Positions 8,959 through 17,724 of a stretch of 56,299 bases of DNA are shown here, piece after piece; position 1 is the first letter of the stretch, and each line of letters begins with the position of its first letter. Both the position numbers and the translations under genes were made by a program. Under the pieces are notes generated by a model. The model was not told the DNA's origin and ran no database searches. It saw only the letters and a program-made list of their open reading frames with translations. The stretch comes from Candidatus Aminicenantota bacterium (GTDB lineage: Bacteria > Acidobacteriota > Aminicenantia > Aminicenantales > UBA4085). The stretch spans positions 931-57,229 of the forward strand of contig PLMN01000032.1 of assembly GCA_003141555.1 (NCBI GenBank). The letters are read 5' to 3'.

Positions 8959-9539
8959 CGGCGGGAAGCGCCCTCGGGCGGGGGAGGCGAGGTCTTCTCC
9001 TTCCAGGCGTTGTAGCGCCGGAGGTAGTCGTCCGCGACCTTGACCGGGGGGAGGCCCAGGAAGGCGGCGTAGGTCCGGAGCTGGGCTCTGAGGTAGATGG
9101 CTTCGGGGAGGGTTTCAAACCGCTCGGCCTCGAGGTTGTTGAGCAGCTCGAGGCGCAGCTTCAGCTCCTTGGAGAGCTCGTTCAAGGAGACGTTCTTCGC
9201 GTCGCGGGCCTTGCGCAGGCGGGGGCCGGAATAGACGACGGCGGCCGGGTCCTCCGGCTCCGAGAGCTTCTCCTCAGCCGCCTCGGCCGAGAACAGCGGC
9301 TCGGTCCGGGACGCTTCGGGCGCCCGAGAGGCCAGGATTTTCGCGTAGGCCTCCTCGATCTGCTCGAGGATCTTCTTTTTCTTCTTGTCGGTGAATTCCT
9401 CGCCGAGGGGCTCGAGGACGATCGATTCGCCGGAATATAGCTTCTTCAGGCGGAGGTGGGAGTTGTGGACGTCGCGGAGGGGGGCGTCGGGCGGCAGCTC
9501 CAGGACGTCGTAGAGCTTCTTCAGGTCATCTTTCGGCAT
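8946..9539 (-). CDS. J-domain-like / RodZ-type helix-turn-helix protein
   Basis: The 197-residue cytoplasmic protein has two parts. Residues 1-75 look like a J domain (LYDVLELPPDA start, charged helices), but the HPD tripeptide needed to stimulate DnaK is absent. After a linker, residues 106-185 form a Cro/C1-type helix-turn-helix of the RodZ/YfgA kind (LRKARDAKNVSLNEL and YLRAQLRTYAAFLGLP). Unlike RodZ there is no transmembrane helix and no periplasmic domain. Start and stop overlap with the upstream ATPase gene (TGATG), so the pair is translationally coupled. The context suggests an adaptor that ties the MinD-like ATPase to DNA, membrane or another protein; that role is inference. Confidence 0.7.
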   Translation of the reverse strand: MPKDDLKKLYDVLELPPDAPLRDVHNSHLRLKKLYSGESIVLEPLGEEFTDKKKKKILEQIEEAYAKILASRAPEASRTEPLFSAEAAEEKLSEPEDPAAVVYSGPRLRKARDAKNVSLNELSKELKLRLELLNNLEAERFETLPEAIYLRAQLRTYAAFLGLPPVKVADDYLRRYNAWKEKTSPPPPEGASRRHRS

Positions 9540-10477
9540 CAGGCGACTCCCGGTATGTCGATGTCCGCGCTTTTGATCAGGTTCTCGGTCAGGATCTCGA
9601 TCTCCTTGGCGCAGCCCGTGGCCAGATAGTTCAGCATGAACGGCTTGCGCTCGCGGACCGACTTCCAGACCGCGTCGCTGTATTCGACGTAGCCGGAGTA
9701 GTGGATCGGGATCCCCAGGTATTTCATCATCACGCTCTTGATGGATGCCCCGAGCTGGACGTCCTGGTTGTTGCGGACCATGTTGAGCACGAGGTGGATC
9801 TGGAACGACGACAGCTCGTGGTCGAGAATGGTCCCGATATAGGAAAAGCTTTCCCGGAGATAGTCGATCAGCTCCTTCAGGTTGACGATACCGTAGCTCT
9901 GCCGCCGGTCCCAGATGTGCTGGACGATCTCCTTGAACCCATATTCCTTGAGGGTCATCTTGACCTTGCGGAAGAGGGAATTCTTGATGAAATGGTACAT
10001 GTTCTCGATGGCGATAACCTCGGGCACGAGGACGACGATCATTTTATCGGCGATCAGGAAGGTGTCCAGGGTGTTGTTGTGGCTCCCGGCTCCCAGGTCG
10101 ACGAGGACGGTCTGGGCATTGAGCTTCATGATCTGGCGGAAGAGCTTGAGCTTCTGGGAGAAGGTGATCTTGTCCGAGGCCATGGAGTGAATGTCGCCCG
10201 TGATCAGGGACATGTTCGGCATCTCGGTCGGGACGACGAGATCGCCGAGAGAGGCGCCCATCTCGAAGAAGCTGGTCAGGGATTTCTGGGGCCGGCTGAT
10301 GCCGAAGAACGTATGGAGGTTGGCCCCGCCGATGTCCATGTCGACGAGGACGACCTGGCGGCCTTTCCGGGCGAGGTAGGTTCCGGCGCTGCTGGTGATG
10401 AAGGTCTTGCCCGTGCCTCCCTTGCCGCCGCCGATGGCCCAGATTTCGCCTTCCTTGACTTTACTTTTCGGGGCCAT
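9539..10477 (-). CDS. MinD/ParA superfamily ATPase, FlhG-like
   Basis: The 312-residue P-loop ATPase has a deviant Walker A motif, GGGKGGTGKT (residues 16-25), a switch region VDMDIGGANLH and a second VDLGAGSHNN, all typical of the SIMIBI MinD/FlhG/ParA group. The remainder is mostly helical without a clear membrane-targeting tail. Members of this group position division, flagellar or chromosomal complexes through ATP-dependent dimerisation. No flagellar or division genes are nearby, so the function is open. The one-base TGATG overlap with the downstream J-like/RodZ-like gene argues that the two proteins work together. The upstream 130 bases (10478-10609) hold no gene. Confidence 0.8.
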   Translation of the reverse strand: MAPKSKVKEGEIWAIGGGKGGTGKTFITSSAGTYLARKGRQVVLVDMDIGGANLHTFFGISRPQKSLTSFFEMGASLGDLVVPTEMPNMSLITGDIHSMASDKITFSQKLKLFRQIMKLNAQTVLVDLGAGSHNNTLDTFLIADKMIVVLVPEVIAIENMYHFIKNSLFRKVKMTLKEYGFKEIVQHIWDRRQSYGIVNLKELIDYLRESFSYIGTILDHELSSFQIHLVLNMVRNNQDVQLGASIKSVMMKYLGIPIHYSGYVEYSDAVWKSVRERKPFMLNYLATGCAKEIEILTENLIKSADIDIPGVA

Positions 10478-10609
10478 ATCCGCTCATTTTCCGCCAAATT
10501 TGATTAAAACCAACAATATACGAATTCCGCTTCCTCGTCAACTTGGGAGGGGCCGGGCGGACCGGACGATCCCGGCAAATCCCGGCCCCGAGCTCACGGG
10601 GATATCCCC

Positions 10610-11103
10610 TCAAGGCGCCACTTTCCCGTCGTGGCGCGAATCCTTGAAGTTGAACACCTCGCAGCCCGGCGCGCTCACCTCCAGGATCTCGGTCCCTATC
10701 CAGCCGTGCCAGCTCTTCCCGGGCAGGACGGGCACGACCCCCACCGCTACGGATCGGGCCGGGATATCGACGGAACCCTCAGCCCAGACGCCGCCGCTTT
10801 CGTCCGGACCAATTCGACGGAGTCGCGGTAAATCGCCGCCAGCGCGGGCGCGACCGGGCCGCGCATCTGCCAAACCGCGATCTTCAGCCCCGGCTTCCTT
10901 TCGTGCACGGCCTTCAAGATCGCCGCCGAGTGCCGGTCGATTCCGCCGTCGTAATCCCAGCCGAACTCGTCGATCGAGATTACGGGGTTCGGACAGCCCG
11001 CGAAGTCGAGGCTCAGCAAGACGTCCGCCGCCTCGTCGACGCTCATGACCGACACGGCAATTGCCGACGCCACGATCACCCTGGGCCTTCTTCTCACACG
11101 CAT
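10610..11103 (-). pseudogene. exported hypothetical protein, frameshifted near its middle
   Basis: From ATG 11103, preceded by AAAGGA, a frame with a signal-like N terminus runs through DEFGWDYDGG, SAAILKAVHERKPGLKIAVWQMRG and IYRDSVELV before stopping at 10747. In the adjacent frame, starting at about 10800, a coherent continuation appears (GGVWAEGSVDIPARSV, VVPVLPGKSWHGWIG, EILEVSAPGCEVFNF) and ends at 10610. A single indel around 10795-10815 would join them. The first half resembles exported sugar- or peptide-acting hydrolases seen with GH-type TIM barrels, but no catalytic pair can be assigned. It is either a real pseudogene or a sequence error. Confidence 0.45.
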
Positions 11104-11205
11104 GGATTCGTCCTTTTCCGAAATCGGGCTTCGCCAGCCCAGACTTTGGATGACGGTCAATGGCTGGCACGGGATACCGAGCTTGTTTATGCCTGGCTGC
11201 GGCGG

Positions 11206-11967
11206 TTAGAATCGCACCCTCAGACCGAATCCGCCGGGATAAGGGCCGAAAGAGAGCCTGCGTTCTCCCGGCGGCTCGAGATAGGTGCCCTGTTTTCCCA
11301 AGTATTGAATCTCGTAATTTTCGAGGTCGGAGATGGCGCGGCGGGGCTGGGTGTAAATATTCAGGAGCGAAACGGCCTCGCCGCTGGCAAAGGTGAGAAG
11401 GCCGTCAGACCATGGACGATTGAATGCCAAGACCGTCACCAGGCTTGCGAGCGCGTTGGCCCCTAAGTTGAGCAAATGAGTCATCCAGCCGCGTCCGTCC
11501 CTCTCTCGTCGGGCGCATTCGCGGAGAAGATCCTCGGCCTTCTGCAGCTTGAACCGGCGCTCCTCGGAAGTCCCCTCGGGCATGGCGCGCAACTTCGTGG
11601 GGCCATTAGCCGGAACGAACGGATCGATGAGGAGGCCGCCGACCCCGAGGGCGAATGTCGCGCCCCCGACCAGCATGTCCTCCGCAAATCCTCTGTCGGA
11701 GACCTTGCGCTGCGTCAAGGGGTCCACCTTCTGATCGTTCCAATGGGCCGCAGCGAGACTCCCCATCACGATGGCCCCCGCCGAGTATCCGGAGATCCAG
11801 CCGTACCACCAGACCTTGGCCGAGGATTGTCCGGCATGGAGCGCGTTTTCGATGAAGCCCAGCCTTTCCTTGACCCGCTCATCCTCAAGAGCTTGCTTCT
11901 CCTGCGGATAGGCCATGCCCAGCGAAATGATAAGGATCATCAAGGTCGCACAGGTTAGTCTATTCAT
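11206..11967 (-). CDS. exported hypothetical protein ending in a beta-barrel-like C terminus
   Basis: ATG 11967, preceded by GGGCGGGG, is preferred over a TTG five codons upstream. The product is about 253 residues with a signal peptide (MILIISLGMAYPQ) and two or three hydrophobic, glycine-rich segments (GYSAGAIVMGSLAA, VGGATFALGVGGLL, LGANALASLVTVLAF). Its last residues, GFGLRVRF, end in Phe as many outer-membrane proteins do. I do not recognise the family. A 170-base region to 12137 separates it from the divergent next gene and should contain both promoters. Confidence 0.6.
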   Translation of the reverse strand: MNRLTCATLMILIISLGMAYPQEKQALEDERVKERLGFIENALHAGQSSAKVWWYGWISGYSAGAIVMGSLAAAHWNDQKVDPLTQRKVSDRGFAEDMLVGGATFALGVGGLLIDPFVPANGPTKLRAMPEGTSEERRFKLQKAEDLLRECARRERDGRGWMTHLLNLGANALASLVTVLAFNRPWSDGLLTFASGEAVSLLNIYTQPRRAISDLENYEIQYLGKQGTYLEPPGERRLSFGPYPGGFGLRVRF

Positions 11968-12136
11968 TTTGTCCCCGCCCAATGTATCACTCTCGGAGTC
12001 GATTTTTCAATCTCTTGGGTGCGGCCTCCCTTGCCCGGGGGGCGGAGATCCGGGGCCGCGGCTTGAAGATCTCCCTTCGGAGATGGTACATTAATGAAGG
12101 GACGTCCATTCCCATTTGCCGGGTTTATCAGGAAAC

Positions 12137-13189
12137 ATGAAACGCTATATCGTTCGAGTCCGGAACGGCAGCGCCTTGACATGTGCCTTCTTGATACCGC
12201 TTCTGGCCTTAGCCGGTTCAGGACAGCGGCGATGGCCGGCTGGCAGCGAAAAGGCCGTCGACGCGTTCCATGCGCTTTTCCCCTCGGCCGAGCTCGAAGG
12301 TATCAGTCCGCCGGGTCCCGGAGATCCGGCCGTCGCGATCCACAATGCCCGGCTCTACTGGATCCTGCATTTCCGGGACAAGGGCCGGCCGAAGGATGCC
12401 TTGATCGCCCCCGACGGCCTTCTTGTCCGGACGCAGGAAACCGTCCCGCTGGCCGCCCTGTCTGATCTCCTCGTCCAGGCCATCAACAAGGAGGCGGCGA
12501 TCGGCACGCTCGTCAAGGTCCAGGCGCAGACTACCTATGCGACGCTGAAATATGTCGCCGCGGACGTCCCCCGCTCTTTCTATGGCGCGGACGTCGAGAA
12601 AGAGGGCCGGACGCTCAAGGTCAACGTCCGCCCCGATGGAAGCGCCGACGCCCCCATGGACGGGATCGATTCCGGCCTCCTTGAGGGCGGCCCGCCTTAT
12701 CAGGAATCGCCCGCGCTCCGGGCCAGACGGGACGAGGTCCCCATCCCCGAGGCCGCGGCGCGGGCGGTCCGGGCGGTGAAGGACGCTCTTCCCGGTGCGG
12801 TTGTCCAGGATATCCGGCAGACGATCTACGACGACAGATCGGGGCATATCGAAATCGCGGCCTATGAAATCGACGTCGACGTGGAGGGGAAGCCCAAAAC
12901 CGTCCCCGTGACGCCAGAGGGGGTCGTGGTGTATCTAACGCTGCCGGTGAAGCCCGATGATGTTCCGTCCCGGGTCCTGGCCGCGATCGCGGCGAAGGTT
13001 CCCGGCGGAACGATCAAACGGGTTGTCCGGCAGGATGTGCTCACCGTCCCCAAGTTCGTGCCGCTCGAGCAATCCCGGTTCGCCTACGTCGCTGAAATCA
13101 AGACATCCTTCCTGAGAAGGAGCCAGTTCCTGCCCTTCTCGGCCGAAGGCCGGCTGCTCGAAATCTTCCGTCGGAGGCCTCGTCCCTGA
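12137..13189 (+). CDS. exported PepSY-like hypothetical protein
   Basis: Start ATG 12137 is chosen because AGGAAAC precedes it and because it gives a clean signal peptide (MKRYIVRVRNG then a hydrophobic run to ALAGSGQ); an ATG 21 bases upstream lacks both. The 350-residue product contains two or three copies of an alpha-beta unit of the PepSY type: a helix such as AVRAVKDALPGAVVQDI followed by strands like IAAYEIDVDVEGKPKTVPVTPEG. PepSY domains bind or inhibit peptidases or sense the periplasm, but no precise role can be assigned. It stands alone between a divergent exported gene and tRNA-Gln. Confidence 0.55.
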   Translation: MKRYIVRVRNGSALTCAFLIPLLALAGSGQRRWPAGSEKAVDAFHALFPSAELEGISPPGPGDPAVAIHNARLYWILHFRDKGRPKDALIAPDGLLVRTQETVPLAALSDLLVQAINKEAAIGTLVKVQAQTTYATLKYVAADVPRSFYGADVEKEGRTLKVNVRPDGSADAPMDGIDSGLLEGGPPYQESPALRARRDEVPIPEAAARAVRAVKDALPGAVVQDIRQTIYDDRSGHIEIAAYEIDVDVEGKPKTVPVTPEGVVVYLTLPVKPDDVPSRVLAAIAAKVPGGTIKRVVRQDVLTVPKFVPLEQSRFAYVAEIKTSFLRRSQFLPFSAEGRLLEIFRRRPRP

Positions 13190-13306
13190 AAAAGGTCTCC
13201 CTACAAGTCAACTCGCTTTTTTTGAGTTTCTGCAGAGATTCCTTCCCGGCTACTTTGAAGGAATTCAGATTATACGAAATCAGGGGAAAAATGGGGGAGG
13301 GGAGAG

Positions 13307-13377
13307 CTGGGAAGCAAGGATTCGAACCTTGATTGCATGATCCAGAGTCATGAGTCCTGCCGTTGGACGACTTCCCA
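13307..13377 (-). tRNA. tRNA-Gln (CTG anticodon)
   Basis: On the minus strand all arms fold: acceptor TGGGAAG/CTTCCCA, D arm GTCC-AACGGCA-GGAC, anticodon stem CATGA/TCATG with loop CTCTGGA (anticodon CTG), 4-base variable region, T arm CAAGG-TTCGAAT-CCTTG and discriminator G. The U1-A72 pair and G73 fit glutamine tRNAs. CCA is not encoded and must be added by the CCA enzyme. Confidence 0.95.
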
Positions 13378-13442
13378 ACGAGGCGCTATCATAATAAATC
13401 CCGCGGCGATTTTCAAGCCGGAACATCGAAAAACCCGCCGGA

Positions 13443-14234
13443 CTAATCGAACGCGGGCGGCGGCGAAGCCGTCTTGTGTCCCCAGGTGACTTCGTATTCC
13501 ATCCCCCGCACCCTGAATTCCCGGACCAGGCGGCGGGCCATGTCCTCGAAGAATGCCGGCCGGAGCGCGTATTCGAGGCCGTGGCGCCGATAGAACGCCT
13601 GGACCGTATCGACGTAGTTCAGCCGGTCGATCAGGACGCGGTCGGCTCTCCCCTGGAGGGCGGCGGCCAGGGCTTCGGGATTCCCGGGCAAGATGGGCCC
13701 GACGAACGCGAACGTCCGCAGACCGTTCGCCTTCAGGATGGAGAGCGCCTCGAGCCGCTCCGCGACGCTCGACGCCCCGGGCTCGAATAGGCGGGCGATG
13801 CGCTCGTCGTCGGTCGTGATGGTGAATCCGGCTTCGAACTCGGCGAAGCGGCGGAACACGTCGATGTCGCGCAGCAGGAGGGCCGATTTGCTCTGGACGC
13901 TGACCGGAAACGCGTGGTCGGCGAGGATCTCGAGGCAGTCGCGCGTGAGGCGGTACTTCTCTTCGACGGCCTGATAAGCGTCGCAGACCGACGACACCCA
14001 GACGATGCCCTTTTTGGCCCGCGCGGCCTGCTTGGCCAGGACCTCGACGGCATTCTTCTTAACGTCCACGAACGTCCCCCATGGCTCGGCATGGCCCGAA
14101 TAGCGCGGCATGAACAGCCGGGCGTAGCAGTACCGGCAGCCGACCTGGCAGCCGGTGTAGGCGTTGACGCAGTAGTCGTAGATCTTGGATTTGTTGAGGA
14201 TACTCTTCGCGGCGACTTCGGCGATCGTGACCAT
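13443..14234 (-). CDS. radical SAM protein, spore-photoproduct-lyase-like (SPL/Rv2578c type)
   Basis: The 263-residue protein has a radical SAM cluster motif spaced C29-x3-C33-x2-C36 (GCQVGCRYCYARL). That is the SPL-type spacing and is followed by the Tyr-Ala-Arg typical of this subgroup. It binds one 4Fe-4S cluster and S-adenosylmethionine and makes a 5'-deoxyadenosyl radical. Downstream features include SVQSKSALLLRD and a TITTDDE strand of the partial TIM barrel. The substrate is unknown for most small members; DNA photoproduct repair has been suggested only by similarity. It is transcribed divergently from the MFS gene with a 49-base gap. Confidence 0.8.
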   Translation of the reverse strand: MVTIAEVAAKSILNKSKIYDYCVNAYTGCQVGCRYCYARLFMPRYSGHAEPWGTFVDVKKNAVEVLAKQAARAKKGIVWVSSVCDAYQAVEEKYRLTRDCLEILADHAFPVSVQSKSALLLRDIDVFRRFAEFEAGFTITTDDERIARLFEPGASSVAERLEALSILKANGLRTFAFVGPILPGNPEALAAALQGRADRVLIDRLNYVDTVQAFYRRHGLEYALRPAFFEDMARRLVREFRVRGMEYEVTWGHKTASPPPAFD

Positions 14235-14283
14235 GGTTGATTTCGATCCGGGTTCATTCTAATATCTAGCCCTTCGCGCGGCA

Positions 14284-15462
14284 ATGACCAAGTCCAACAA
14301 AGCGCTCGTCCTGGTTTCGGCCTCGATCCTGCTCGGGGCTTCGGTCTGGTTCACGGGCACGGCCGCGGCGGCGGTCCTCAAGCTGCGCTGGCATCTGACC
14401 GAGGTGGAGGCGTCCGGGCTGACGATCGCAGTCCAGGCGGGCTTCATCGCCGGGACCCTCCTCTACGCCGTCCTGAACGTGGCCGATCTCTTCCGGACGC
14501 GGACCGTGTTCTTCGCCTCGGCGGTCGGAGCGGCGCTTTTCAACGCCGGCTTCGCCCTCCTCTCGAACGGACTGGGTTCGGCCGTGGTCCTGCGCTTCCT
14601 GACGGGCGTCATGCTCGCGGGCGTCTATCCCGTGGCCATGAAGATCGTGGCCCAATGGTTCAACGAGCGGATCGGCTGGCGGCTGGGGCTGCTGCTCGGC
14701 GCCATGACCTTCGGCACGGCCACGCCCCACTTCCTGCTGTCGATCGGCGCGGCCCCGGACTGGAGGGCCCTGACCCTCATCGCCTCCGGGCTCTGTGTCG
14801 CGGGCGGGGCGATCGTTCGTTTCGTCCTGACCGACGGCCCATATCTCCGGGAGACGCCCCGCTTCGATCCGCTCGAGGCCTTCCGCATCTTCCGCTACCG
14901 GCCGTTCCGCCTCCAAGCCGTGGGCTATTTCGGCCACATGTGGGAGCTCTACGCCTTCTGGTCGCTCCTCGGATCGTTCCTGGCCGCGGACGCGGGGACG
15001 CGGCCGCCTCTCGCCGCGGCGCGCATCCCGGCCGTCGTTTTCCTGACGATCGCCCTCGGCGTCCCGAGCTGCATCCTCGGCGGATGGGTCTCGCGCCGGA
15101 CGGGGGAGAAGGCCGTGGCCCTGGCCTCGCTCGCCGCGAGCGGCACGTTCTGCGCCCTGTCGCCGCTCCTGTTCGGCCTGCCGGCGGGCGTCCTGGTGCC
15201 GCTCCTCCTCATCTGGGGATTCTTCGTCGTGTCCGATTCCCCCCAGTTCTCGGCCCTGGCGACCCGAACGTGCCCTCCCGAATACACGGGCACGGCGTTG
15301 ACCATCCAGAACGGCATCGGGTTTGCGGTCACCGTGGTCTCCATCCCGTTCATTGCCTGGGTCTCGAAGCACGTCGGCTGGCGCTGGGCGTTCTCCTTCC
15401 TGACGATCGGCCCGCTCGTCGGCGCCTGGTCGCTCGCGCGCCTGAGGATCGGGCGGGGCTGA
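14284..15462 (+). CDS. major facilitator superfamily transporter
   Basis: This is a 392-residue inner-membrane protein with about 12 hydrophobic helices. The usual MFS signatures are weak, but the layout is clear: an N-terminal six-helix half, a short cytoplasmic loop around residues 185-215 (LRETPRFDPLEAFRIFRY), and a C-terminal half ending in a WRWAFSFLTIGPLVGAW helix pair. The sequence resembles nitrate/sugar-phosphate-type or YNFM-like carriers more than drug pumps. The substrate cannot be told from sequence. It converges on the acetate permease gene, and a GC-rich hairpin lies between the two stops. Confidence 0.8.
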   Translation: MTKSNKALVLVSASILLGASVWFTGTAAAAVLKLRWHLTEVEASGLTIAVQAGFIAGTLLYAVLNVADLFRTRTVFFASAVGAALFNAGFALLSNGLGSAVVLRFLTGVMLAGVYPVAMKIVAQWFNERIGWRLGLLLGAMTFGTATPHFLLSIGAAPDWRALTLIASGLCVAGGAIVRFVLTDGPYLRETPRFDPLEAFRIFRYRPFRLQAVGYFGHMWELYAFWSLLGSFLAADAGTRPPLAAARIPAVVFLTIALGVPSCILGGWVSRRTGEKAVALASLAASGTFCALSPLLFGLPAGVLVPLLLIWGFFVVSDSPQFSALATRTCPPEYTGTALTIQNGIGFAVTVVSIPFIAWVSKHVGWRWAFSFLTIGPLVGAWSLARLRIGRG

Positions 15463-15475
15463 CGCGGTGGGAAGG

Positions 15476-15513
15476 AAAAAAGCGGGAGGCGCCTCCGGAA
15501 GAAGCGCCCCCGC
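15476..15513 (-). terminator. rho-independent terminator of the acsA-acp-kbl-satP operon
   Basis: Arms at 15482-15492 and 15504-15513 pair over 10 bp (GCGGG-GGCGC with GCGCC-CCCGC, one bulged A) around an 11-base loop. On the minus strand the hairpin is followed directly by six T (complement of A at 15476-15481). It lies 8 bases after the permease stop. Confidence 0.75.
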
Positions 15514-15520
15514 CGGGAAA

Positions 15521-16096
15521 TTACATCCGGCTTTCGCCGATAGGCAGAATAGGCCGTCCCTTGCCTTCGTTCAGGACTTCGGCCATGGCCAGGTAGACGG
15601 CCGACAGGCCGCAGACGATGCCTTCGACGCCGGCGATCGTCCCAATCTCGGCCGATCCGGTCCAGTCGCGGGCGGCCAGTAGGCAAAACAGCACCGTCAG
15701 GCTCAGGAATACGAACTGCAGGACGCGGTTCTTGCCGAACGTTCCGAACCACATAAAAAAGGTGAACACGCCCCAAAGGGCCAGATACCAGCCCATGAAG
15801 GCCTCCGGGGTCTTGCCGCCCGCCGGGCTGTTCAGTCCGGGGATGAGCCAGGTCGCCACGAGCGACAGCCAGAACAGCCCGTACGAGGTGAAGGCCGTGG
15901 TGCCGAACGTGTTGCCTCTCTTGAACTCCATGACGCCGGCGATGACCTGGGCGATCCCTCCGTAGAAGACGCCCATGGCGAGGACCATGGCGCTCAGGGG
16001 GAAAAGCCCGGCGTTGTGGATGTTCAGCAGGACGGTGGTCATGCCGAAGCCCATCAGGCCGAGCGGCGCGGGATTGGCGAACTTCGCTTCCGTCAT
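15521..16096 (-). CDS. satP: acetate/succinate uptake transporter (AceTr family, SatP/YaaH type)
   Basis: The 191-residue membrane protein has six hydrophobic helices and the family signature NPAPLGL near the N terminus (residues 8-14), followed by FGMTTVLLN. The SatP/Gpr1/FUN34 family carries acetate and related short acids, usually with protons. Length matches the bacterial members (about 190). It is the last gene of a minus-strand run with the ligase, acyl carrier protein and acetyl-CoA synthetase genes, 42 bases after the ligase stop, and is followed by a terminator. The context supports acetate import or export linked to the synthetase. Confidence 0.88.
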   Translation of the reverse strand: MTEAKFANPAPLGLMGFGMTTVLLNIHNAGLFPLSAMVLAMGVFYGGIAQVIAGVMEFKRGNTFGTTAFTSYGLFWLSLVATWLIPGLNSPAGGKTPEAFMGWYLALWGVFTFFMWFGTFGKNRVLQFVFLSLTVLFCLLAARDWTGSAEIGTIAGVEGIVCGLSAVYLAMAEVLNEGKGRPILPIGESRM

Positions 16097-16138
16097 CGTC
16101 TTTAAGGCTCGGAGTCCGGATCCTCGTTCCCGGCCGGG

Positions 16139-17386
16139 TCACATGCCGTAGCGGTCGATGATCTCCTGGCGCGTCTTGCCCAGGATCTCGAACTTCTTCC
16201 CGACCTTCGTGAATGCCGCGAGGGCCCGGTCCAGGTGATGGAGCTCGTGCCCCGCCGAGAGCTGAGTCCGGATGCGGGCTTGGCTCTGGGGGACGACGGG
16301 GAAGAAGAACCCGACCGCGTAGATGCCCTCGTCGTAGAGCGCCCGGGAGAAGTCCTGGGCCAGCTTGGCGTTGAAGAGCATGACCGGCACGATCGGCGTG
16401 TCGCCTTCCTTCAGGACGAATCCGGCTTCCTGCAGCCCCTTGCGCCAGTAGGCGGCGTTCCGCTCGAGCTTGTCGCGGAGCTCGGTCGAGCGGGTCAGGA
16501 TGTCGAAGACCTTGAGGACTCCGGCCACGACGACCGGGGCGATGGTGTTCGAGAAGAGGTACGGCCGCGCCTTCTGGCGGCACATCTCGACGAGCTCTTT
16601 GCGGCCGGACACGCAGCCGCCGGTCGCCCCGCCGAGGGCCTTGCCGAACGTGGTCGTGATGATGTCGATCTTGCCCAGGACGCCGTATTTCTCGTGCGTC
16701 CCGCGCCCGGTCTTGCCGATGAAGCCCGTGGAGTGCGAATCATCGACGAGGAGCATGGCGTCGTACTTTTCGCACAGGGCGACCATCTCGTCGAGCTTGG
16801 CCGTGTCGCCGTCCATGGAGAAGACGCCGTCGGTGATGACCAGGCGCAGGCGGCGATCCTGGTGCATCTGGAGCTTCTGCTCGAGATGGGCCATGTCCGA
16901 GTGCTTGAACGTGTCCGGCATGGCGCCGCAGAGGCGGATGCCGTCGATGAGCGAGGCGTGGACCAGGCGGTCCGAAATCATGACGTCATCCTTGGTCAGG
17001 ACGGCCTCGAACACTCCGGCGTTGGCGTCCATGCACGAGGGGAAGAGAATCGTGTCCTCGGTTCCGAGGAATTTGGTCGTCCGCGCTTCCAACTCCTTGT
17101 GGATGTCCTGGGTTCCGCAGATGAACCGGACCGAGGACATGCCGTAGCCGCGGGTCTTGAGCCCCTCGTGGGCCGCCGCGACGACCTCGGGGTGGCTCGA
17201 CAGCCCGAGGTAGTTGTTGGCGCACATGTTGATGACCTTGCGGAGCGAGGAGCCCTCCGGGAACTCGACCTCGATGTCGGCCGCCTGGGGCGAGTGGATG
17301 AAGCGCTCTTGCTTGAAGATGCCGGCGTCCCGGAGGCCCTGGAGGATCCCCTTGTAAGTGTCGCGCGTCTTGTCGGGATATGCCAT
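16139..17386 (-). CDS. kbl: 2-amino-3-ketobutyrate CoA ligase / alpha-oxoamine synthase
   Basis: The 415-residue PLP enzyme of the alpha-oxoamine synthase group shares long blocks with glycine C-acetyltransferase: CANNYLGL, SSVRFICGTQD, HASLIDGIRLC, TDGVFSMDGD, VDDSHSTGF and TTFGKALGGATGG, where K249 forms the PLP Schiff base. KBL converts 2-amino-3-ketobutyrate and CoA to glycine and acetyl-CoA, the second step of threonine breakdown; an SDR-type threonine dehydrogenase lies at 23.2 kb. It starts 5 bases after an acyl carrier protein gene. That is unusual for KBL and is seen instead with acyl-ACP-using relatives such as bacterial serine palmitoyltransferases, so a longer-chain acyl donor cannot be excluded. 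Confidence 0.82.
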   Translation of the reverse strand: MAYPDKTRDTYKGILQGLRDAGIFKQERFIHSPQAADIEVEFPEGSSLRKVINMCANNYLGLSSHPEVVAAAHEGLKTRGYGMSSVRFICGTQDIHKELEARTTKFLGTEDTILFPSCMDANAGVFEAVLTKDDVMISDRLVHASLIDGIRLCGAMPDTFKHSDMAHLEQKLQMHQDRRLRLVITDGVFSMDGDTAKLDEMVALCEKYDAMLLVDDSHSTGFIGKTGRGTHEKYGVLGKIDIITTTFGKALGGATGGCVSGRKELVEMCRQKARPYLFSNTIAPVVVAGVLKVFDILTRSTELRDKLERNAAYWRKGLQEAGFVLKEGDTPIVPVMLFNAKLAQDFSRALYDEGIYAVGFFFPVVPQSQARIRTQLSAGHELHHLDRALAAFTKVGKKFEILGKTRQEIIDRYGM

Positions 17387-17391
17387 GGGAC

Positions 17392-17643
17392 TCAGGCCTG
17401 GGTGAATCTTCGGACCAGGATGGCGATCTTATCGACCGTGTCGAACGCTTCGGGGGTGGCTTGGTCGTCGGGGATCGAAATCTTGTATTTGTTCTCCAGG
17501 AAGCGCTTCAAGGAGACCATGGAGAAGGAGTCCACGATCCCGCCCGAGATGAGGGGGGTATCGTAGGCGAGGGGATCGGCTCCATCCTCGAGATACTCCG
17601 CCGTGACGTACTTGAGGACGATGTCTTTGAGTTCGTCGGCCAT
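17392..17643 (-). CDS. acyl carrier protein
   Basis: The 83-residue acidic, helical protein has the phosphopantetheine site in GGIVDSFSMVSL; Ser39 is the expected attachment residue. AAGGAGC precedes the ATG. Stop and start of the ligase gene are only 5 bases apart, so the two are translationally linked. It is not beside fabD, fabG or fabF, so it is not the housekeeping fatty-acid ACP by context. It may carry an acyl group made by the neighbouring AMP-forming ligase and used by the PLP enzyme, which is inference from gene order. Confidence 0.85.
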   Translation of the reverse strand: MADELKDIVLKYVTAEYLEDGADPLAYDTPLISGGIVDSFSMVSLKRFLENKYKISIPDDQATPEAFDTVDKIAILVRRFTQA

Positions 17644-17724
17644 GATGATGCTCCTTGTCTGTATAATCTCGTCACCAGCATGAAGCCCCCAAAAAAGCGG
17701 GGCCGCGGCCGGTGCGGCGTAAGC

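Noticed and set aside
16139-17643. Assignment of the PLP enzyme and acyl carrier protein as a sphingolipid serine palmitoyltransferase pair
   Set aside because: The enzyme follows KBL across its length, and no other sphingolipid gene is nearby; kept only as an alternative.
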